A DNA stretch of 5,067 bases, taken from Patescibacteria group bacterium (GTDB lineage: Bacteria; Patescibacteriota; Minisyncoccia; Phycocordibacterales; DATDWN01). The stretch spans positions 1-5,067 of the forward strand of contig JAUPVY010000048.1 in the NCBI GenBank assembly GCA_030916785.1, read 5' to 3'. The translations under genes and the position numbers were made by a program. The notes under the pieces are model-generated. The model did no database searches and had not been told where the DNA came from. It saw only the letters and a program-made list of their open reading frames with translations. Positions 1-5,041 of this stretch are shown in pieces (position 1 is the first letter of the stretch; every line of letters begins with the position of its first letter).

Positions 1-12
1 TTTTAAACTATT

Positions 13-981
13 ATGAAAGGCATTTTGTCAAAAAAAATAATATTCTCAGCCTTTGTTATTTTTGCGTTGCCTTTTTTTGTGGGCGCTCAGTCTCTAGAGC
101 TTAAATCTTCTCCAAGCTATCCTTCTCCTGGCGAGATGGTTTCCGTCTCTGTTTCTTCTTTTGGTCTTGATCTAAATAACTCAGAAATTTCTTGGTATAA
201 AGACGGAAAGCTAGAAAGCAAAGGAAAGGGAATAAAAAACTTTTCTTTCTCTATTGGCGAAAATGGAAATACTATAAAAAGTATAGCCAAGATAAATGGG
301 GGCAGTCTAGAATCTTCTATAAAAATAAATTCGTCTTCCATGGATGTTCTCTGGGAGGTTGTCGGTGGATATGAGCCACCTTTTTACAAAGGTAAGATAA
401 TCCCTATAAAACAGTCCAGAATAAAGGTTGTGGCTATTCCTCAGATTGCAAACAGTAAAGGTCTTGTTCCTAGTCCGGAAACTTTCGTATACTCTTGGCA
501 AAAAGACGGATCTAATTTTGCCGGCCAATCAGGTTACGGAAAAAACAGCTTCCTTTATTCTCCTGGTATTTTAGACAAACAAAACTCAGTTCGGGTTTCG
601 GCCGCCGGACTTTCTAGATCTTTAGAAAAGAGTGTGACGATCACCCCGGGTAGTAGTGAGGTGCATTTTTATGAATACAGCTCCGCCTACGGACCTCTAT
701 ATAACAAAGCTGTTAAAACAGATCAAAATTTCAATAAAAGAAAAATAAACATAATAGCTGAGCCATATTTTATTTTCACAAAGAATCTCAAAGACTCATC
801 ACTTCTGACTGAGTGGAAAGTTGGCGGCAGAGTTTTTGCTACAGATTTTCCTAATATGATTTTCCTTGACGTTGCTAAAAATGTTAATTCAGTAGATTTA
901 AATTTCAGAACAAACAACAAGACAGAGTTATTACAAGAAAACTCAAGACCTTTGAGATTAAATATTACAGCAAATGAATAG
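13..981 (+). CDS. Secreted protein with three Ig-like/PKD-like repeats, conserved Parcubacteria-type family
   Basis: The 322-aa product starts with a clear signal peptide: K7-K8 are followed by a hydrophobic core (residues 9-23) and a probable signal peptidase I cut after FVGA near residue 25. The rest has no membrane segment and no cysteine. It reads as three beta-rich units of about 100 residues, each with a Trp-centred motif: SWYKDGK (60-66), SWQKDGS (161-167) and EWKVGGR (267-273). Units one and two also share a GKGIKNFSF/GYGKNSFLY strand (71-79, 174-182). Units two and three open alike, with DVLWEVVGGYEPPFYKGK (111-128) and EVHFYEYSSAYGPLYNKA (216-233). This is an Ig/PKD-like fold by pattern. 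From memory, similar proteins sit beside pilin-domain genes in Parcubacteria; no biochemical function is known to me. The stop overlaps the next start by 8 nt, so the two are likely coupled. Only 12 nt precede the ATG in the window, with no Shine-Dalgarno visible. A structural or adhesive role outside the membrane is inference. Confidence 0.8.
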   Translation: MKGILSKKIIFSAFVIFALPFFVGAQSLELKSSPSYPSPGEMVSVSVSSFGLDLNNSEISWYKDGKLESKGKGIKNFSFSIGENGNTIKSIAKINGGSLESSIKINSSSMDVLWEVVGGYEPPFYKGKIIPIKQSRIKVVAIPQIANSKGLVPSPETFVYSWQKDGSNFAGQSGYGKNSFLYSPGILDKQNSVRVSAAGLSRSLEKSVTITPGSSEVHFYEYSSAYGPLYNKAVKTDQNFNKRKINIIAEPYFIFTKNLKDSSLLTEWKVGGRVFATDFPNMIFLDVAKNVNSVDLNFRTNNKTELLQENSRPLRLNITANE

Positions 982-2617
982 TTTTATTAAGAGTCTTTTC
1001 ACGGTCCTTATTTTCCTTGCGGGATTTTTTGTTTTCTTTGGAGTCTCATCAGTAGAGGCTTGCGAGATAGTGTCTGGTCAGACGTCTATTAGACCCCAGG
1101 GTTGGTTTACCATAAATCAGTATGAGGATGATCCTAGACCCTTTGTGTATCTAGATGTAAAAACTATAGATTGTAATACAACAAGCGGAAATATATTTAG
1201 AGTCCTTTTGCAAAATGTTCAATTTAGTACAATATTATCATCTGGTATCGAGGTGGTCCCAATACAAGAAATAAAAATAGCATTTACTGATACTGCTTCG
1301 TCGCCAAATGGCTCTGCCGATTTCCAGTCTACAACAAGCGACCTTTCAATACCTCTTATGGTTGGTGAGCGCGGAGATTTAGAGGGGTGTGAGGCGGTGG
1401 CAGGAATAGAGGACTGTATAATTGCAATTAAAATATTTAACGACAGCATAACAGGGTCACCAGAAATTTTTAACCTATCTCAAAATGGTAGTGGGCTAAT
1501 GTATGAATGTGACTATTCATGTCAAACGTACTGGCAACTTGGATGCCCTGTTGGTGATGGTCAGGCGCCAAACCCTTTACCGTATGGTGGTATTTGTAGT
1601 ACGGACAATACAACTATAGATATAACAACAACTGGTGTTTTAAACACCGGTGGCGTGGTTTCAGGTGAATACTCAACCACTCCATTGGCGCCTCTTCCAG
1701 GATTCACAGGAGACCCAGACGTCGGACAATGGCTGGAATCTCTGTTCACGATACTTATAGTTATCGCAGGACTTTTGGCGCTGATAATGATTGTTGTTGG
1801 AGGTATAACATATCTAACATCTGAGTCTTTTGGAGAAAAAGGAAAAGGAAAAAGTTACATAGTAAATGCAATAACAGGACTTGTTTTGGCGCTGGGTGCT
1901 TGGGTTATATTAAACACAATAAACCCAGAGCTTGCAGAGGATTTGAATATTAAGATACCAACAGTAGAGCTATCAATAGGAGATGCAGATTCTTGGTCTT
2001 CTAATTCTCAAACTAATTCTTCCGGAACAATAACAGGGTATGAACCACTGCCCAATATCGGGCTCCAGTGTCCAATGGGCGGGGGATCTTCTTCTGTTGC
2101 AAGTATTATTGATAGTTTTCAAGGCAAGACTACATACCGTTGGGGTGGAAAGGGTGCATCTCTTCCGCCAGGTGGTCAATTTAGATTAAGTCCAGGAGAG
2201 CAATCCAATGGTCCGTATATGTGCGAGGGCCCGACCGGTCAAGTGCCGTGCCGATCTTTTTGCCCAGATTCATCAGTCTGTCTTGATTGCTCAGGTTTTG
2301 TTAATCAAGTTAGACGCTGCTCAGGCCTTCCTACTTTTTCAGGAACCTCAAGCATGACTTCTAGCCCAAATGCTGTGCCCGTAGAGATGAATAATTTATC
2401 TTCTGATGGTCAAAGTATAACAATCCAGGGAACGCCTTATACATTTGTTCCGGGTGATATACTGGTTTGGGACGGTCACGTTGTGATTTATTATGGAAAC
2501 GGACAAATTGCAGAATCTGCTGGAGCTGTTACAACAAATACGAATATTAAGAAATCCGCACTTAGCTCTTATTCCGGAAAAAACAGAATTACACACCTAA
2601 TAAAAGTTAACCCATAA
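974..2617 (+). CDS. Pilin-like (VirB2/TrbC-type) membrane protein fused to a C-terminal NlpC/P60 peptidoglycan peptidase
   Basis: This 547-aa protein has four parts. Residues 1-29 are a signal peptide ending VEA before Cys30; Glu at -2 argues against a lipobox. Residues 30-250 form an unrecognised ectodomain with eight cysteines and many Thr/Ser/Gly residues near its end. Residues 252-325 form a two-helix T4SS pilin-like module: TM1 about 256-283, a basic loop GEKGKGK (287-293), then TM2 about 297-316 ending in ALGAWVILNTINPEL. The loop should face the cytoplasm and both flanks the outside. Residues 372-547 form an NlpC/P60 domain with YRWGG (388-392), DCSGFV (438-443, nucleophile Cys439), PGDILVWDGHVVIYYGNG (493-510, His502) and Glu514 as likely third residue. 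NlpC/P60 enzymes usually cut peptide stems of peptidoglycan. A Cys-rich insert separates YRWGG from the nucleophile. The ATG lies inside the preceding gene with no Shine-Dalgarno, suggesting reinitiation. The likely role is wall opening for a T4SS/pilus-like apparatus; the exact substrate is unknown. The domain calls are strong, the system assignment is inferred. Confidence 0.88.
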   Translation: MNSFIKSLFTVLIFLAGFFVFFGVSSVEACEIVSGQTSIRPQGWFTINQYEDDPRPFVYLDVKTIDCNTTSGNIFRVLLQNVQFSTILSSGIEVVPIQEIKIAFTDTASSPNGSADFQSTTSDLSIPLMVGERGDLEGCEAVAGIEDCIIAIKIFNDSITGSPEIFNLSQNGSGLMYECDYSCQTYWQLGCPVGDGQAPNPLPYGGICSTDNTTIDITTTGVLNTGGVVSGEYSTTPLAPLPGFTGDPDVGQWLESLFTILIVIAGLLALIMIVVGGITYLTSESFGEKGKGKSYIVNAITGLVLALGAWVILNTINPELAEDLNIKIPTVELSIGDADSWSSNSQTNSSGTITGYEPLPNIGLQCPMGGGSSSVASIIDSFQGKTTYRWGGKGASLPPGGQFRLSPGEQSNGPYMCEGPTGQVPCRSFCPDSSVCLDCSGFVNQVRRCSGLPTFSGTSSMTSSPNAVPVEMNNLSSDGQSITIQGTPYTFVPGDILVWDGHVVIYYGNGQIAESAGAVTTNTNIKKSALSSYSGKNRITHLIKVNP

Positions 2618-2618
2618 T

Positions 2619-4217
2619 ATGTCACAAAAACTTTTTAAAATATTACTCGTTTCAGTTCTGGCTATCGGCCTTGTTATTTTAGGTATTATTTTAGTTCGCG
2701 CAAAAAACAAAAAAGATGCGCTGGAAATACAGACGAATATTGAAAATCCTTTTGGGATAAATTCAGAAGATACTTCTTTGGGCGGTGGGAATAATTCTGG
2801 TGGGGGAAATAACAGTTCTCAAGAAGGTGAAGAAGGGGAAGAGGGCGGAGCCGTTCCTGTTCGGGTTGATTTTGTTTCAAATGAAGATTCTCCAATAGTT
2901 CAAAAAATAAGTGAAGAGCCTGTATCTGGCGCCACCTTTACTTATATAGAAAGAGAAATAATAGTTCCAGAAGAAGTTTCTGCGAACTTAGTAGAAGGGT
3001 ATGATTTTACAGGATATCCGTCTCTTAAATTTGGAGACGACAGAAAAGAAGTTGTAGATTTAAAAACTGTCTTAAATAGACAAGATCCTTCGCCGTCTTT
3101 AGCTATAGACAACGCTTTTGACACAACTTTAAAAAATGCAGTCATTGAGTTTCAGGACAAAAGCGGTCTAACTCCGGACGGAGTTGTGGGTCCGATGATG
3201 TACAAGAAGCTTAATGAATTCCAAGGTATAGTGCCAAAGGTTGCGAAAGCTCCTCTGAAGGAAACTGTAGAACTCGTACGCTTTGTAGATAGATCAAACG
3301 GATATATTTTTGATAAGGCGATAAAGCCAAATGAGCCACTTGCTAGAGTTACTAGTTCTCAGGTGGCCAGAGTATATGAGTCTTATTTTGATAATACAAA
3401 AAGCTTCTTGCTCATGAGATATCTTAAAGACGGTATTGTTGAAAATGTTGTCGCGAGTATTAAAAAGCCAGCTCTTCTTTTGGGAGATTCTGCAAAATAC
3501 GCAACTCTTGAAACAAAGCTTCTGACAAATAACCTAACTTTTGCTTCTCCTATATCTTCAGGACAAAAAATATTTTACTTGTTAAAACAATCTTCTGGTG
3601 TGGACGGCGTGATATATGATTTTAAAACAGGGACGTCTAAAAAAGTTTGGTCATCGAAATTCTCAGAATGGATCCCTCAAGCTCTTAGTGAAAACACTAT
3701 TTCGCTTACAACAAAAGCTTCAGGGAGATATCCAGGAAACTCATATATCCTAGATGTTAAAAATAATAGTCTGAAAAATATAATCTCAAGCGTAAACGGG
3801 CTAACAACAAATATAAGTCCAGATGGAAAGATGGCCCTATACAGTTCATATGAAAATGCGACTTTAAAAACTTCTTTATTAAACATCGCAACAGGACAGA
3901 TCTCAGATTTCGCCCCAACAACTCTTCCTGAAAAATGTATATGGACAAAAGATAGTAAAACTATTTATTGTGGCGCCCCATCTTCTGTTCCGACGGCTAC
4001 TTATCCAGACGACTGGTATAAAGGGGAGACTCTATTCTCAGATATGATTTGGAAAATAGATGTTGCGACGAATACTGCAAAAATATTACTCGATCAAAAT
4101 AAGATAAAAGGTCAAATAGATGTTACAAGTCCAGTTATAAATGATAAACAAGATTATTTTATCTTCATAAACAAACACGATATGAATCTGTACGGAGTAG
4201 ATCTAAGTAGGCTATAA
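2619..4217 (+). CDS. Membrane-anchored protein with peptidoglycan-binding domain and C-terminal beta-propeller-like region
   Basis: The 532-aa product has an N-terminal signal-anchor helix (about 7-27, followed by the basic RAKNKK), so the bulk should lie outside the membrane. A flexible acidic, Gly/Asn-rich linker follows (54-77, including GGGNNSGGGNNSS). Residues about 135-200 match a PG_binding_1 domain: LKFGDDRKEVVDLKTVLN, then FDTTLKNAVIEFQDKSGLTP, then DGVVGPMMYKKLNE. Such domains bind peptidoglycan non-catalytically. Residues about 220-532 are beta-rich with propeller-like repeats, for example ISPDGKMALYSS (399-410), a LPEKCIWTKDSKTIYCGAP segment (436-454), a YPDDWYKGETLFSDMIWKID segment (462-481) and a final FIFINKHDMNLYGVDL strand pair. 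From memory, this C-terminal block recurs in Parcubacteria secreted proteins. Its only cysteines, 440 and 451, could pair. The start is 1 nt after the previous stop, without a Shine-Dalgarno, implying coupling. The TAA stop is inside the downstream terminator palindrome. A wall-anchored scaffold or sensor partner of the peptidase-pilin is inference. Confidence 0.82.
   Translation: MSQKLFKILLVSVLAIGLVILGIILVRAKNKKDALEIQTNIENPFGINSEDTSLGGGNNSGGGNNSSQEGEEGEEGGAVPVRVDFVSNEDSPIVQKISEEPVSGATFTYIEREIIVPEEVSANLVEGYDFTGYPSLKFGDDRKEVVDLKTVLNRQDPSPSLAIDNAFDTTLKNAVIEFQDKSGLTPDGVVGPMMYKKLNEFQGIVPKVAKAPLKETVELVRFVDRSNGYIFDKAIKPNEPLARVTSSQVARVYESYFDNTKSFLLMRYLKDGIVENVVASIKKPALLLGDSAKYATLETKLLTNNLTFASPISSGQKIFYLLKQSSGVDGVIYDFKTGTSKKVWSSKFSEWIPQALSENTISLTTKASGRYPGNSYILDVKNNSLKNIISSVNGLTTNISPDGKMALYSSYENATLKTSLLNIATGQISDFAPTTLPEKCIWTKDSKTIYCGAPSSVPTATYPDDWYKGETLFSDMIWKIDVATNTAKILLDQNKIKGQIDVTSPVINDKQDYFIFINKHDMNLYGVDLSRL
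2781..2849 (+). repeat. Low-complexity linker-coding repeat (GGGNNS x2, then Glu/Gly-rich)
   Basis: Within the 2619-4217 gene, residues 55-77 read as two copies of GGGNNS followed by an acidic run (QEGEEGEEGG). The bases are a purine-rich, G-rich tract with variable codons for the repeated residues, so this is a protein-level linker and not a fresh DNA duplication. It separates the membrane helix from the wall-binding domain and presumably gives reach across the envelope. Confidence 0.7.
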
Positions 4218-4260
4218 AATAAAAAGGCCCCGCACGAAGTGCGGGGCCTTTTTATTTTAT
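4214..4260. terminator. Bidirectional intrinsic terminator between convergent genes
   Basis: A perfect inverted repeat has two 22-bp arms (4214-4235 and 4239-4260) around a GAA loop. The core is a 10-bp GC-rich stem, GGCCCCGCAC paired with GTGCGGGGCC. It is flanked by A5 on the left and T5 on the right, so either transcript ends in a stem followed by a U tract. It can terminate both the envelope operon (plus strand) and clpP (minus strand). Both stop codons lie inside it: TAA at 4215-4217 on the plus strand and TAA read from 4259-4257 on the minus strand. Only 8 nt separate each stop from the GC stem. Confidence 0.96.
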
Positions 4261-4853
4261 TTCTTAATTCCAGATTTAGGTTTCTCCATTATCTTGTCTA
4301 CGATTCCGTACTTTACTGCGTCTTTTGCATCAAGCCAGTAATCTCGATCTACATCTTTTTCAACTTTGTCTAATTTTTGTCCAGTATTTTCTGAAAGGAT
4401 TTTATTAAGTTTATTTTTTGTTCTGATGATTCTGTCTGCAGTGATAGCAATATCAGAAGCTTGTCCTTCTACACCGCCAAGTGGCTGGTGAATCATAACT
4501 TCTGCGTTTGGTAGTATAAATCTCTTGCCCTTTGCTCCAGCTGAAAGTATTACTGCGCCCATTGAAGCGGCCATCCCAACACAAACTGTCGCCACGTCTG
4601 GTTTTATGTGGTTCATTGTATCCACAATAGCTAGTCCATCAGATACATTTCCACCCGGAGAGTTTACATACATGAAAATATCTTTCTTTGGATCTTCTGA
4701 TTCTAGGAAAAGAAGTTGGGCTATTATATTGCTTGATGAATTTGCTTCAATTCCTGTACCCAAGAAAACAATCCGTTCCTTAAGTAGGCGAGAGTAGATA
4801 TCATAAGCTCTTTCTCCGTTGTGTGTCTTTTCTATTACTGTTGGTATTAACAT
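4257..4853 (-). CDS. clpP: ATP-dependent Clp protease proteolytic subunit ClpP
   Basis: ClpP is the serine peptidase of the cytoplasmic Clp machine. It forms a barrel of two heptamers and degrades proteins fed by an AAA+ partner such as ClpX, which is not in this window. The 198-aa product begins MLIPTVIEKTHNGERAYDIY and contains VNSPGGNVSDGLAI (63-76, oxyanion region), GMAASMGA with nucleophile Ser97, MIHQP with His122, and DVDRDYW with Asp171. These are the same numbers as in mature E. coli ClpP, so there is no propeptide and the length is normal. The reading frame stays open 52 codons upstream, to an ATG at 5009-5007. I chose 4853 because homology starts there and the predicted promoter lies inside the extension. 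No Shine-Dalgarno precedes this ATG. The gene converges on the envelope operon, and its TAA is embedded in the shared terminator. The family call is essentially certain; the start is very likely. Confidence 0.98.
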   Translation of the reverse strand: MLIPTVIEKTHNGERAYDIYSRLLKERIVFLGTGIEANSSSNIIAQLLFLESEDPKKDIFMYVNSPGGNVSDGLAIVDTMNHIKPDVATVCVGMAASMGAVILSAGAKGKRFILPNAEVMIHQPLGGVEGQASDIAITADRIIRTKNKLNKILSENTGQKLDKVEKDVDRDYWLDAKDAVKYGIVDKIMEKPKSGIKK

Positions 4854-4935
4854 ATGTGGTTTATAGTTATTAGTGTCTAGTAATTTTTTATTAATTACCC
4901 AAAAAAGGCTTAAAATAAAGGTTTTTGGTAGACAA

Positions 4936-4964
4936 ACTATAGCATAAATAAAAGTGCTTGACAA
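4936..4964 (-). promoter_or_regulatory. Sigma70-type promoter for clpP with extended -10
   Basis: On the minus strand, TTGTCA (4964-4959) is followed by a 17-nt spacer and TATAGT (4941-4936), with TGC immediately upstream of the -10 (extended -10). Transcription would begin near 4929, giving a leader of about 75 nt before the clpP ATG. The leader is AT-rich and includes a weak GTAATT/AATTAC inverted repeat (4880-4898). The -35 box uses the same bases as the divergent plus-strand promoter. The promoter is predicted from consensus match and spacing only. Confidence 0.72.
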
Positions 4965-4985
4965 GTTTTTATTATATGCTATACT
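4958..4985 (+). promoter_or_regulatory. Strong sigma70-type promoter for the rightward gene at the window end
   Basis: A perfect TTGACA (4958-4963), a 16-nt spacer and TATACT (4980-4985) are present, with TG at 4977-4978 forming an extended -10 (TGCTATACT). This is close to the best housekeeping promoter possible by consensus. The transcript would start near 4992 and run off the window. It faces away from clpP, and its -35 box overlaps the clpP -35 box. Confidence 0.8.
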
Positions 4986-5041
4986 ACCCAACGAATAAAC
5001 GGCCAGCATTTCGCTTGTCGTAACGAATACCCTTCAATACC
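4986..5041 (+). other. Predicted 5' leader of the rightward transcript
   Basis: About 50 nt lie between the predicted start point (near 4992) and the first ATG at 5042. The stretch is visibly richer in G+C than the promoter beside it. It holds a direct repeat AACGAATA at 4990-4997 and 5022-5029, and no Shine-Dalgarno. No reading frame with an upstream ATG crosses it. It could instead be the start of a non-coding RNA; I do not recognise one. Confidence 0.4.

Larger units (their letters stand above)
4936..4985. repeat. Interrupted palindrome spanning the two divergent promoters
   Basis: The left arm ACTATAGCATA (4936-4946) and right arm TATGCTATACT (4975-4985) are inverted copies with one mismatch in 11. 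The adjoining A/T-rich stretches (AATAAAA on the left, TTTTTATTA on the right) continue the symmetry after a one-base shift. The centre is CTTGACAAG (4957-4965), itself an odd palindrome. The symmetry follows from two near-identical extended -10 elements placed back to back, but it could also present a two-fold site to a dimeric regulator. Confidence 0.65.

Noticed and set aside
1049..1063. Lipoprotein signal at VEAC (Cys30) of the second gene product
   Set aside because: Glu at -2 and Val at -3 do not fit the usual L-[AS]-[GA]-C lipobox. The site fits ordinary signal peptidase I cleavage after Ala29, and Cys30 more likely joins a disulfide.
1632..1650. Near-perfect palindrome around TGGTGTTTTAAACACCGG inside the second gene
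   Set aside because: It has essentially no loop, so it would not form a stable RNA hairpin, and it lies mid-gene in a Thr/Gly/Val-rich linker. No U tract or promoter is nearby, so coincidence is likely.
1219..2596. Several 60-76 aa minus-strand open frames inside the pilin-peptidase gene
   Set aside because: They are opposite strongly recognisable domains, have no start signals and show no family likeness. The same applies to the minus-strand frames inside the first and third genes.
4525..4797. 90-aa plus-strand open frame opposite clpP
   Set aside because: It lies wholly antisense to the conserved clpP, including the catalytic region. It has no promoter or Shine-Dalgarno and resembles no protein family.
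13..4853. Alternative genetic code (UGA as glycine, as in some Patescibacteria)
   Set aside because: All complete genes read through as intact proteins with no in-frame TGA and end in TAA or TAG, so nothing calls for recoding. Four genes are too few to exclude it statistically.
4860..4865. TATAAA on the minus strand 6 nt before the clpP ATG, possibly a leaderless promoter
   Set aside because: There is no -35 at suitable spacing and the region is generally AT-rich. The upstream promoter with -35, 17-nt spacer and extended -10 is far better. Leaderless clpP is not strictly excluded.
4880..4898. GTAATT/AATTAC inverted repeat in the clpP leader as a riboswitch or attenuator
   Set aside because: The stem is only six A/U-rich pairs and is not followed by a terminator. 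No known riboswitch core is visible.
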